DNA of 64,000 nt, from contig NZ_JNIR01000001.1 in NCBI RefSeq assembly GCF_000702605.1, positions 2,222,501 to 2,286,500 on the forward strand, written 5' to 3'. This document shows positions 17,397 to 25,769 of this stretch, one piece after another. Every line of letters begins with the position of its first letter. Position 1 is the stretch's first letter. Origin of the DNA: Exiguobacterium acetylicum DSM 20416 (GTDB lineage: Bacteria > Bacillota > Bacilli > Exiguobacteriales > Exiguobacteriaceae). The position numbers and the translations under genes are program-made. The notes below the pieces were generated by a model that was not told the origin of the DNA, did no database searches, and saw only the letters and a list, made by a program, of their open reading frames with translations.

Positions 17397-19262
17397 CTAT
17401 TTGCGAGCGATCCGTATCGTTGGTGCGACCGGGTCGGTATCGGTTTCGTTCGTGACGTCTAACAAATACTGGCGGAGTGCTTCGTCCTGACCGAGCGCTT
17501 GGGCGATCTCACGCAAGTACGGGTCGACGGATCCAAAAGGTCGTGTCTTCCCGACGAGGATCTTGTCGAAGACGAGCTCGTCATGGACTTCATCGCGAGC
17601 GAGCAATTCCTCGTAGAGTTTCTCACCCTTTCGAATGCCGCTGTAGACGATCGGGATCTGCTCTTCCGTGAAGCCACTCAAGTGAATCAAGTTCTTCGCC
17701 AGTGTCGTGATGTGGACTGGTTCACCCATATCAAGGACGAAGACTTCGCCACCTTTCGCGAGGACACTCGCTTGAATGACGAGTCGACTCGCTTCCGGAA
17801 TTGTCATGAAGTACCGCGTCATCCGGGAATCGGTGATCGTGATCGGTCCGCCTTTGGCGATTTGTTCCTTAAACAGTGGAATGACGGAACCACGGCTCCC
17901 GAGGACGTTTCCGAACCGGACGACGGCGAACGTCGTCTCGCTGTTACGTGCCATCTGCTGGATGACCATCTCGGCGATTCGCTTCGTTGCCCCCATCACA
18001 CTCGTTGGGTTGACGGCCTTATCGGTCGAAATCATGACGAAGCGTTTGACACCAGCTGCTTCCGCCGCTCGAGCGACGTTGCGTGTGCCGTAGATGTTGT
18101 TCTTGACGGCTTCACTCGGATTATCCTCCATCAGTGGTACATGCTTATGGGCTGCTGCGTGATAGACGAGATCCGGTTCAAACCGTCGCATGACTTCAAG
18201 CATCCGATCACTGTCCTGAACATCGGCGATGACGGATTCGAACTGGATGTCCCGACTGAGACACTCGAGCTCCCGACGAATCAGGTAGATGCTGTTTTCG
18301 CCGTGCCCGAGAAGAATGAGCCGTTCGGGACGGAAACGAATCAGTTGCCGACAAATCTCGGAACCAATCGAACCACCGGCACCGGTGACGAGGACGGTCG
18401 CGCCATGAACGCTTCGTTCGATTTCCGTAATATCGAGTTCGACCGGTTCCCGACCCAGTAAATCAGCAATCGAGACTTCACGGATCTGTTTGATCGAGAC
18501 TTTTCCGGATGCCAGTTCGACGAGCATTGGTAACGTATGCGCTTCGACTTGGGTTTGTTTGATCCGGTTCAGCAATTCTATCCGTTGCGGATACGGTAAC
18601 GATGGAATCGCGAGGACGACTGCTTCAATCTTTTGTTCCTCGATGATGCATTCGAGCTGGTCGATCGCTCCGATGACGGGAACACCGTGAACCCGCATCC
18701 CGCGTAGTTCGAGCGAATCGTCAAGTAATCCGACGACGTTTAAGATGTGCGACTTCTTTTGCTTCAGCTCTTTTGTGATCATCTGACCGGAAGCACCGGC
18801 ACCGATGATCAGCGTTCGTTTGCCGAGCGTCTTATTGTCAGGAACGAGACGAAGGCTACGTCCACGAATCAACAACCGGACGAATAAGAGACCGTTTAGG
18901 ACGAGTCCTGTTTGCAGGAAGATCGCTCGTTCGACCGCAAAGTCGAACAAGGCGTATTCGAGACCCAGTAAAACGAAGCTGCTAGCGAGGACGACGACGA
19001 GTAAGACGGCAAGATCACGAAGGCTCGCGTAACGCCAGATGATTTGATAGAAGCGCATCCAGTGTGCGACGAATGTAAGAGCGACCCACTGGATGAGGGC
19101 GATTTCGAGTGCGTCCTGCAACTCGAAGTTGACGGTGAGATGGAGCGGATTAAAGAAGTAGAACGTAACGACAGTCGCGAGTGCGATGATTCCAGCGTCG
19201 ATTAGGCGAAGGAGTCCGATCTTCAACTGTCGACGATACGGGGTGAGCGGGGAATGCTGCAT
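17397..19262 (-). CDS. Membrane-bound UDP-GlcNAc 4,6-dehydratase (PglF/EpsC/CapD family)
   Basis: 621 aa. Four N-terminal membrane helices (about residues 15-125), a CoA-binding-like domain (GAGASGQMITKEL) and the C-terminal SDR dehydratase domain with VTGAGGSIGSEICRQL, SDKAVNPTSVMGATKR and GMRYFMTIPEA-like sequence. It makes a UDP-4-keto-6-deoxy sugar from UDP-GlcNAc, the substrate for the aminotransferase encoded at 7169. Length and layout match PglF. It is the second gene of the operon, with strong GAGGAG upstream. Confidence 0.93.
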   Translation of the reverse strand: MQHSPLTPYRRQLKIGLLRLIDAGIIALATVVTFYFFNPLHLTVNFELQDALEIALIQWVALTFVAHWMRFYQIIWRYASLRDLAVLLVVVLASSFVLLGLEYALFDFAVERAIFLQTGLVLNGLLFVRLLIRGRSLRLVPDNKTLGKRTLIIGAGASGQMITKELKQKKSHILNVVGLLDDSLELRGMRVHGVPVIGAIDQLECIIEEQKIEAVVLAIPSLPYPQRIELLNRIKQTQVEAHTLPMLVELASGKVSIKQIREVSIADLLGREPVELDITEIERSVHGATVLVTGAGGSIGSEICRQLIRFRPERLILLGHGENSIYLIRRELECLSRDIQFESVIADVQDSDRMLEVMRRFEPDLVYHAAAHKHVPLMEDNPSEAVKNNIYGTRNVARAAEAAGVKRFVMISTDKAVNPTSVMGATKRIAEMVIQQMARNSETTFAVVRFGNVLGSRGSVIPLFKEQIAKGGPITITDSRMTRYFMTIPEASRLVIQASVLAKGGEVFVLDMGEPVHITTLAKNLIHLSGFTEEQIPIVYSGIRKGEKLYEELLARDEVHDELVFDKILVGKTRPFGSVDPYLREIAQALGQDEALRQYLLDVTNETDTDPVAPTIRIARK

Positions 19263-19283
19263 GACGGTGTCTCCTCTCCTCTC

Positions 19284-19928
19284 TCATGAATGACTGCGGG
19301 GAATCGCTTTCGGATAACTATCAGTGGATTCGCGTGTCGCTTCCTTTTTGCTTAACGAGCGAGAATAGACGATCAGGAGTCCGAGCATCAGACCAAGAAC
19401 GCCACCGATGCCTGTATTCATTAGGATGTTCGGTGACACGGGTTTCGTTGGAATCCGTGCGCTTGAGAACACTTCCGTCTTACTCGTGTTGATCAGTTGT
19501 GGGAGATAATCCTGGAAGACTTCCGTCATCGTATTCGCCTGGATGGCTGCCTGCTCCGCCGAACGATCCGTGACGGATAAGGCGATGACTTGCGAATCGA
19601 GATTGCTCGAGACTGTCAGACGATCCGTCAAATCGAATAACCGCTTGTCGGTGACGTTCATCTTTTGGGCGACCTGATCGACGACCTCTGGGCTTCGTAG
19701 GATATCTTGATAGGTACTGACGAGTGTCGGCGTCGATGTCGCCTCTGCGTTCGCTTGAGGAACGACAAGAATGTAGGCCGTCGCCTCGTATGTCTTCGGG
19801 ATGACATACGTGCTAAGCGCATATCCGGCTCCCGCGAAGAGAATCATGAAGAGTGCGAGTAGCCACCAGCCGCGTCGGAGTGTCGTTAGATGATCTCCGA
19901 AGGTTTTTCTTTGATGCATCGAGCTCAC
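19284..19928 (-). CDS. Wzz/CapA-like chain-length regulator
   Basis: 214 aa. Two membrane helices (about residues 20-42 and 165-187) bracket an extracellular domain, with the family entry motif TLRRGWWLL and a PTKPVSPN motif before the second helix. It should set polymer length. There is no BY-kinase or phosphatase gene next to it, unlike most Bacillota EPS loci. The start is probably GTG 19928, which has AGAGGTG at good spacing; ATG 19919 is three codons downstream. It is the first gene of the exopolysaccharide operon. Confidence 0.88.
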   Translation of the reverse strand: MSSMHQRKTFGDHLTTLRRGWWLLALFMILFAGAGYALSTYVIPKTYEATAYILVVPQANAEATSTPTLVSTYQDILRSPEVVDQVAQKMNVTDKRLFDLTDRLTVSSNLDSQVIALSVTDRSAEQAAIQANTMTEVFQDYLPQLINTSKTEVFSSARIPTKPVSPNILMNTGIGGVLGLMLGLLIVYSRSLSKKEATRESTDSYPKAIPRSHS

Positions 19929-20258
19929 TGTTGTTCACCTCTTTCTGGCTTGACCGAATGGATGGACATTGGTTATGTCTACACCTTATTTCCAATCGAC
20001 TCCCAAAACAATTAGAGCTTGATGGAAATGATTATATTTTTTTCGGTAGCTATCTCGCTTGCGTGACACTAGTTCACAGCATGAATTCATATCACGAAAA
20101 AAAACGCGATTCACGAAAAAATGATCACGTTTCCCTTAATCTTTTTTCATTTATCTGCATGATGTTTTGAAAGATAAGGGTAAATACCAATTTGATGATT
20201 AAAAAGTGCTCAAATCGGTAATAAGTCCTATATGAAGGGTGGATAGTCTTTAGAAATC
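19929..20258. promoter_or_regulatory. Divergent promoter region of the exopolysaccharide locus
   Basis: This 330-bp AT-rich stretch separates the minus-strand operon from the plus-strand polymerase/ligase-like gene. On the minus strand a perfect TATAAT lies at 20031-20036, giving a leader of about 95 nt. Imperfect dyad GTGA-N7-TCAC is at 20063-20077. TCACGAAAAAA occurs twice, at about 20092 and 20113. No clear -35 box is seen for either direction, which would fit activator control. Confidence 0.45.
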
Positions 20259-21527
20259 ATGTTAAAATCAGCCAATATACCCACATCTTTTGCCTTATCC
20301 ATCCTAGTCGTTTGGATCATGCTCGATGCTTGGATTCGTCCCTTATCCTTCACGGACGAAGTGTTGCCGAAACAGTGGTCCCTTTGGTTGCTTCCGGTCT
20401 ACATCGTTCTGTTCAGCGTCTGTTGGCTCATCTTACGACCGTTCTATCGCGCCAACCGAGCGACTGGACATCAAATTGCACTTATTTTTCTGATTTATCT
20501 GACATTTCATATCGTTTTTTTCTTTTTTAACGCGAATACGGATCGTATTCTTGCTTCGCTTTACCTCATTTCGACTTGGCTATTCGTTGGCATCGTCTCT
20601 TCGCTCTCGCGTACATTGATCGAACAATGGCAACGACTGTTGTGTCACTTTCTTTATGGACAAGCCGTCTTTCTCGCTTCCTACGCCCTCATCGTCTCAT
20701 TTGGTTCAGAGTATGTTCCGGTCGAAAACCTGCAATGGCTTCGAATCGGTCCTTTGTCGTTTCCTCAACTGTACGTCGGGGAACAAGGCTCGTTCCTTCG
20801 CCTCGCTGGTCTGATGAACAATCCGAATACGTTTGCAGCGTGGCTTGTTCCAGGAGGACTGTTTGCTTGGTTCTACCTGCTCAGACAATTCCCGCGTCGG
20901 CAAAGCTTTCTGCACGCGGTCCTTCTCTTGCTCATCATCATCGCGTTACTCAGAAGCGGTTCGCAGACAGGAATCTATTCTTTTCTCCTTCTTGCTCTGC
21001 TGACAAGTATTCGAATGGTTCCGGGAATGAAACGGCGGTTGCAGGTGACAGCATGTTACGTAACGGGAAGCTTGATTCTCCTAGCTGTCTTTGCGTTTCA
21101 AGGACTGCTTCCCCGTTTGCTCAGTCTCAACGGACGATTTACGCTTTGGCAAGCAGGATGGCGCGCTTCCACTGATTCGCTTTGGTTCGGACACGGGATT
21201 GGAAGTGCCCCACGCGGTCTGCAGGAACAACTAAACGAACAAGTTCTCTATACGTTCCACAGCACACCGATCACCCATCTTTATGAATTCGGACTCATCG
21301 GTTGTTTGCTGTACGGTGCAGTCTTTCTATATCTGTTCTATCGACTGTTTCGGATTCAGACGACGGATTTCGCGTTTCTCGCCCTGTTGCTTGCTAGCTG
21401 GCTCGGATTGCTCCAATTTACGGAAAGTATTCTCGTCAGACCGAGTGGATTTTATTTCATTTGGCTCAGCCTTCTCGCTTATACGTCGCTTCGTCGACTT
21501 CCACCTCACGACAGTACCCACACCTAG
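20259..21527 (+). CDS. O-antigen ligase/polymerase-like (WaaL/Wzy) membrane protein
   Basis: 422 aa, about ten to twelve membrane helices. A large loop near the C-terminal third carries WFGHGIGSAPRG and a THLYEFGLIG segment, typical of the Wzy_C/WaaL superfamily (compare G-G-x-G and H-N/L-x-x-E motifs). It is transcribed divergently from the EPS operon and is followed by the four-repeat protein. Because a Wzy-like gene is already present in the operon, this may be a second polymerase or a ligase that moves finished polymer. The ribosome binding site is weak, so the start is less sure. Confidence 0.78.
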   Translation: MLKSANIPTSFALSILVVWIMLDAWIRPLSFTDEVLPKQWSLWLLPVYIVLFSVCWLILRPFYRANRATGHQIALIFLIYLTFHIVFFFFNANTDRILASLYLISTWLFVGIVSSLSRTLIEQWQRLLCHFLYGQAVFLASYALIVSFGSEYVPVENLQWLRIGPLSFPQLYVGEQGSFLRLAGLMNNPNTFAAWLVPGGLFAWFYLLRQFPRRQSFLHAVLLLLIIIALLRSGSQTGIYSFLLLALLTSIRMVPGMKRRLQVTACYVTGSLILLAVFAFQGLLPRLLSLNGRFTLWQAGWRASTDSLWFGHGIGSAPRGLQEQLNEQVLYTFHSTPITHLYEFGLIGCLLYGAVFLYLFYRLFRIQTTDFAFLALLLASWLGLLQFTESILVRPSGFYFIWLSLLAYTSLRRLPPHDSTHT

Positions 21528-21555
21528 AGCACCTACACGAAAGGGGTATGACATC

Positions 21556-22314
21556 ATGAAGAAATGGACAGAACAACAAGTCATCGATAGCCTAATCGAA
21601 GCTAGTATCGAATATCCCGCTCTCGACGCAAAGACGTATGCACGTTGGTCGATTGGAAAAGATATTCCGTCGATCACGACGATCATCAATGTATTCGGCT
21701 CTTGGCGTGAAGCACTCCAAGCGGCCGGTCTCTCATCGATTCGTCCGTACTTTTCAGATGAAGAGATCCTTGCTTTCATCAAGGAAGCATCGACACGCTT
21801 ACACCCTTTCCATAGCAACAGCTACCGAGAATGGGCAAAGGCGAAACATGGACCCTCCTTGACATTGATCAACTTACGTTTCGGTTCTTGGTCACGTGCA
21901 CTCGAAGAAGCACAAATCGAGATGACACGCTCCATCTCGATGACGGAAGAACGGATCATCACCGCCTTACTCGAAGCTTCTGATGTCCTTCCCCGTCTGA
22001 CGACACAGACGTATGCGATTTGGGCACAGGAAAATGGTCATCCGACAGTCGCGACGATTGCCCGTAAATACGGTTCATGGGCAGATGCCCTCGCTTGCCT
22101 CGACATCGCACCGCCTCGCCGGAAATGGGTCGAAGAAGATGTCCTTGAAGCACTGCGGCAGGCACAAGAAGAATTACCTTCCCTCAGTATCATTCATTAC
22201 CGGAAATGGGCAGAAGGTCGCTCGGTTCCGAGTACCTCGACGATCAACGCTCTCTTCGGTAGCTGGACCTCCGCCGTGCAATGCCTCAAGCGTGCACGCG
22301 TCTCTCTTTCTTGA
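21556..22314 (+). CDS. Protein of four homing-endonuclease-associated (HNH_repeat-like) repeats
   Basis: 252 aa, again four repeats of about 60 residues with Y..W......PS...I...FGSW..AL. It is collinear with the protein encoded at 6402-7145 (for example TVATIARKYGSW against TVATIARRYGSW in repeat 3), so the two are paralogues. No catalytic motif is present; DNA binding is inferred from the repeat family. ATG 21556 is preceded by AAAGGGG. It lies 28 bp after the WaaL/Wzy-like gene and ends at a strong terminator, so it is the last gene of the divergent EPS transcript, mirroring its paralogue. Confidence 0.75.
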   Translation: MKKWTEQQVIDSLIEASIEYPALDAKTYARWSIGKDIPSITTIINVFGSWREALQAAGLSSIRPYFSDEEILAFIKEASTRLHPFHSNSYREWAKAKHGPSLTLINLRFGSWSRALEEAQIEMTRSISMTEERIITALLEASDVLPRLTTQTYAIWAQENGHPTVATIARKYGSWADALACLDIAPPRRKWVEEDVLEALRQAQEELPSLSIIHYRKWAEGRSVPSTSTINALFGSWTSAVQCLKRARVSLS

Positions 22315-22330
22315 TTCTGCTCTTCTACCT

Positions 22331-22373
22331 AAAAGGAGTGACCCGGTATCACTACCGAGTCACTCCTTTTTCG
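22331..22373. terminator. Strong bidirectional terminator
   Basis: An 18-bp stem with one mismatch (AAAAGGAGTG arm start at 22331, CACTCCTTTT arm end at 22370) and a 4-nt loop, with A and T runs on both sides, between the four-repeat gene and the convergent ATP-grasp gene. Confidence 0.9.
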
Positions 22374-22378
22374 TGCGC

Positions 22379-23374
22379 TTATGGTTTTTTGATTTGCTCA
22401 AGCAAAGCTGCAGGCAACAGCGTCACCGTGTCGTGCTTCAATAGATAGATGTCTTCCGCATATGCCCCGATGCGTCGGGGATTACGTCTTCCCTGCAGAT
22501 TGTTTCGGATCGCTTTCGGAAAATTAACGCCGCATTCATACGCATGTGGATATCCCCCACCGAATCGCGGATTGATTTCCGATAGATAGAGCGTTCCGTC
22601 CACATCGAACAGATCGAAATCAAGCGGTCCGACGAGACCGGTTCCACGTAAGACCTGCTCGACCAGTTCAAAGACATCGTCGCGTTTAACGGAGCGACTC
22701 TTATCCGTTTCCCCTGCACGCATGACGAGTTTCTCCTTGATGAAGATATCGGTCACTTCATGCGTCAACCAGTCGACATAGACATCGACACCGAGTTCTT
22801 GTCCTCTTAAGTATTCTTGAATCAATAAATCCGGATGGACGGCAAACAGTCCTTCAACGACTTCGAGGGAGGAGACCGCCTGGACATGGAGACTGGCACT
22901 CCCATTGCGTGGTTTGACGAAGACCGGGAACTGTACCTCCCCTTGCGCAAGTGCGCTCCGGAATGCTTCGAGCGTCACGTATGTCCGCGCATACGCAATC
23001 CCTTCCGCGACACAATACGTATACATCGCGTACTTGTCGAAACAGAGACGACAGGCATCCATCGGTGAGACGAGGACTGTGACACCGATGGCTTCAAACC
23101 GTTCCGTCGCCGCTGCGAGCAATTCCAGTTCAGGATCAATCAATGACAATAGCGCCGTCACCTGTTCGCGCTGACACAACTCCAGCAAATGATCGATATA
23201 ATCCGGTGCATCGATGCAGGGAACGAGATGATGGCGTTCTGTCATATAAAGACCCGGTGCGAGTGAACTACAATCCGCAGTACTGACGTGACCGTCCGGC
23301 ATCTCACGGACGAAATACTCGACCAGCTTCGTCCGTCGACCGACGCTCGTCATCAACAAATGGGAAGTCTTCAT
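22379..23374 (-). CDS. ATP-grasp carboxylate-amine/thiol ligase-like protein
   Basis: 331 aa. A carbamoyl-phosphate-synthase-like pre-ATP-grasp domain (MKTSHLLMTSVGRRTKLV) is followed by an ATP-grasp domain: PVFVKPRNGSAS, LIQEYLRGQELGVDVYVD and YLSEINPRFGGGYPHAYECG with Mg-binding E and N. It should join a carboxylate to an amine or similar. The substrate is unknown; its place beside the EPS locus makes decoration of uronic acids or amino acids in the polymer possible. The start is ATG 23374, with AAGGAGAC upstream. Confidence 0.85.
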   Translation of the reverse strand: MKTSHLLMTSVGRRTKLVEYFVREMPDGHVSTADCSSLAPGLYMTERHHLVPCIDAPDYIDHLLELCQREQVTALLSLIDPELELLAAATERFEAIGVTVLVSPMDACRLCFDKYAMYTYCVAEGIAYARTYVTLEAFRSALAQGEVQFPVFVKPRNGSASLHVQAVSSLEVVEGLFAVHPDLLIQEYLRGQELGVDVYVDWLTHEVTDIFIKEKLVMRAGETDKSRSVKRDDVFELVEQVLRGTGLVGPLDFDLFDVDGTLYLSEINPRFGGGYPHAYECGVNFPKAIRNNLQGRRNPRRIGAYAEDIYLLKHDTVTLLPAALLEQIKKP

Positions 23375-23444
23375 AGGGCAGTCTCCTTCGTTGAAAATGA
23401 TGCCTGTTCTTTTCGTGCTGGAAGGAGACACTTCCTGCTTAACG

Positions 23445-23915
23445 TCATACTTTTTTCCTATAGATGAGTACATAACATCCGATTCCAATCAAAGCACCAG
23501 CTCCATCGAGTAAAACATCTTGGATGAGTCCCGTCCGGCCCCCTGTCAAGATTTGATGGAACTCATCAAAGACAGCGACCATGATTGCTAACGAATAGGC
23601 GAACAGGACCGCAAGTCCTGGTGTCAGGCGACGGCGTGTTAAATCGATCAATCCGATGCCTAATACGAGAAACGTCGAGACGTGGGCTGCTTTTCGGATG
23701 AAAAATTCAATGAAGCCACTTCGTCCGAGTGCTGCAACACTGACTTCTCCATGATAGGAGAAGGAGATGAATCGCAGATGATCGACGAATCCTAACGGGA
23801 TGTATCGAGATAACCCCGGCTTGATGGATTGTGCCTGATATGGCATCGAACTCGAGATAAAAAGGATCAATAGAACGGTCAGGACGACGTAGCCGGACCA
23901 CGTGATTTTTTTCAT
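23445..23915 (-). CDS. VanZ family membrane protein
   Basis: 156 aa, four or five membrane helices, with the VanZ features SSMPYQAQS near the start, an FFIRKAAHVSTFLVLG segment and DEFHQILTGGRTGLIQDVLLD. The function of VanZ-like proteins outside glycopeptide resistance is not settled. ATG 23915 has AAGGAG at 7 bp; a GTG two codons upstream would be too close. A paralogue is encoded at 36588-37103 with the same motifs. Confidence 0.85.
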   Translation of the reverse strand: MKKITWSGYVVLTVLLILFISSSMPYQAQSIKPGLSRYIPLGFVDHLRFISFSYHGEVSVAALGRSGFIEFFIRKAAHVSTFLVLGIGLIDLTRRRLTPGLAVLFAYSLAIMVAVFDEFHQILTGGRTGLIQDVLLDGAGALIGIGCYVLIYRKKV

Positions 23916-24038
23916 GAACACACTCCTTTTTTTAGATCACTTTAGAATAACATGGGTGGAAACAATAGGCGATTTCTCCTGAAATTCAATTTCTATTTTA
24001 ACCCATTTCATATTTTTAGTTTCCTTGAAAAACGATAT

Positions 24039-24066
24039 TTTACATTTAAAAGGTTTCTTTTATAAT
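24039..24066 (+). promoter_or_regulatory. SigA-type promoter for the XRE gene
   Basis: TTTACA (24039-24044) and TATAAT (24061-24066), 16 bp apart, upstream of the XRE gene at 24122. Confidence 0.7.
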
Positions 24067-24121
24067 GAAAGTGGTTAATTAGTACTATACACGATGACCT
24101 GCAGAATAGGAGTGGAGTGCC

Positions 24122-24541
24122 ATGAATCGTGCACTAGGTAAAAAAATCATGCAATTGCGCAAACAACACAAGTATACTCAAAAGTTTTTAGCTGAACGGT
24201 GTGGGGAAACAGCAACGGACATCTCCGCTTACGAACGTGGTCAGCGCATGCCCTCTCCTCAAGTCCTAGAACGATTGGCTCTTGCTTTAGACACGACGGT
24301 CATTGATCTTATCGATCCGAAGTATGTACAGCATCCTTCGTTGAATGAATTCATGCAACAAGCGCTTGAACCATCACAACCGCTTGATCTGAAACTCATT
24401 CTCGAAGACTTACTCGTTCACCTCAGTCTGTCAAAGGAAATCTATTTTGATGGTCGCCTCGTCTCAGCGAACGTCCGAGATGAGATGGCAACGTCCATTG
24501 ATCAGGCATTAAAACGAGGGCTTTCCTCCATCGAGGCGTAA
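24122..24541 (+). CDS. XRE-family transcriptional regulator
   Basis: 139 aa. The N-terminal HTH_3 domain (about residues 8-62) has GKKIMQLRKQHKYTQKFLA, an ISAYERGQRMPS recognition-helix segment and a typical ERLALAL end. The C-terminal 75 residues have no recognised ligand domain. It is a single gene with its own promoter and terminator. GGAGTGG precedes the start. Its target is not evident. Confidence 0.85.
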   Translation: MNRALGKKIMQLRKQHKYTQKFLAERCGETATDISAYERGQRMPSPQVLERLALALDTTVIDLIDPKYVQHPSLNEFMQQALEPSQPLDLKLILEDLLVHLSLSKEIYFDGRLVSANVRDEMATSIDQALKRGLSSIEA

Positions 24542-24579
24542 AAAGGGATCAAAATCAGCTAATTATGATCCCTTTTTCT
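24541..24579. terminator. Bidirectional terminator
   Basis: Stem AAAAGGGATCA (24541-24551) / TGATCCCTTTT (24566-24576) between the convergent XRE and 103-aa genes. Confidence 0.85.
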
Positions 24580-24890
24580 TATTCTGTTTGGACAATATGG
24601 TCGATGTACAATTGTCCGTCTTCATATGTCGCTTCTAATAGTTGACGAAAAAACGCATTTTCACTTGTTTTCTCGGATACGAATACACGTGTGTAGCGCT
24701 GGTGCGCCTGCTCGAGTACACTGAATTTCAGAGTACGGGCAGATGAAGAGAAGAACAATTGTCGACCGGGATGACCAAAGGCGTCCGTTGCTTTCGATTC
24801 TTCTAAGAAGTGAAAAGATTCATCTGGAAACAAGGTCTCAATGAACGATAAACAGCTTTGCTGAAAGGTACTTCCGCTCTGATTTTCCAT
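24579..24890 (-). CDS. Hypothetical protein, 103 aa
   Basis: A small soluble protein, acidic and aromatic-rich, without signal peptide or membrane helix. I recognise no family. AGAGGAGC lies about 10 bp before the start. It is flanked downstream by terminator 24541-24579 and is separated by about 140 bp of AT-rich sequence from the methyltransferase-like gene upstream, so it may be transcribed alone. Confidence 0.6.
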   Translation of the reverse strand: MENQSGSTFQQSCLSFIETLFPDESFHFLEESKATDAFGHPGRQLFFSSSARTLKFSVLEQAHQRYTRVFVSEKTSENAFFRQLLEATYEDGQLYIDHIVQTE

Positions 24891-25031
24891 GATGTGTCCG
24901 GCTCCTCTTTCTCATGATGTACTTCGAATCGTGAAAAGGAAACTACTGTATCACATTACCCAGCCTTTAGACCTATTCAAACCAGTATATTACATATATT
25001 TTTAATTGTATCGTTATATTATATTGTTGGA

Positions 25032-25769
25032 CTACTGTTTCTCGAACTCCAACACCAGCATCGTGTTTCCTTCATACAGAAATTGTCCCTGATAGCGCGA
25101 TAACGTCGCAAATTCAAACAGCGTCTTCGGTTCGTACAAATATTCTATTGCATAGCTGATCTTTTCCTCTTGCCCCGATTTAAGGTAGGCGTTAAATAAT
25201 AAACGTTCGCCATCGATGTGGTAGCCATAGAACAGTAATGTCTTTTGAAAACGTCGTGTCGCGATCGGATGGGCCATCGATTTTAGATGATCGATACGAT
25301 ACAAGGACACGAGCAGTCGTCCACTCGGTCGTAGCAATTGACGGATGTTTCGGAAGAACAATAACAGCTCCCCACGCGTATAACGTAAAATCGTCGTTCC
25401 CGGTAAGATGATCCGGTCAAAGTACTCAGGTCCGACGACGTCCGTTACGTCATGACTCCAGCCGTAAATCTTATGCTGATACTTCTCCGCAATCTGTTTC
25501 GTCCGTGCAGCTTCCGGTTCGATCAGATAAAGATCATACCCTTCATCCGACAAGAGATTGAAGAGCGATGGATCAAACGTTCCATGAAACAGGATCCGCT
25601 CCCCTTTTCGTAAATAACGCCGATAGAGCATCAGCTCATCGACCTCATTTAACTGTTGCGCCTCTTGATACAGTTGACCGAATCGTTCATCCGCCTGAAC
25701 ATGATCTAGCACTTGGACGCGCGAGTAACTCCCTTTACGCAAGAATGGACCAAATAAGACATCACCCAT
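25032..25769 (-). CDS. Class I SAM methyltransferase-like protein
   Basis: 245 aa. The central part reads as a Rossmann-type methyltransferase: ERILFHGTFDPSLFNLL (about 57-73) in the place of motif I, YDLYLIEPEA as motif II, FDRIILPGTTI as motif IV and LLRPSGRLLVSLY as the post-motif strand. Motif I lacks the normal G-x-G-x-G, so SAM binding is not certain. The gene overlaps the 401-aa gene by 8 bp and is probably co-transcribed with it. A role in modifying the 48-aa peptide encoded upstream is a hypothesis from context. AAGGAG precedes ATG 25769. Confidence 0.68.
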   Translation of the reverse strand: MGDVLFGPFLRKGSYSRVQVLDHVQADERFGQLYQEAQQLNEVDELMLYRRYLRKGERILFHGTFDPSLFNLLSDEGYDLYLIEPEAARTKQIAEKYQHKIYGWSHDVTDVVGPEYFDRIILPGTTILRYTRGELLLFFRNIRQLLRPSGRLLVSLYRIDHLKSMAHPIATRRFQKTLLFYGYHIDGERLLFNAYLKSGQEEKISYAIEYLYEPKTLFEFATLSRYQGQFLYEGNTMLVLEFEKQ

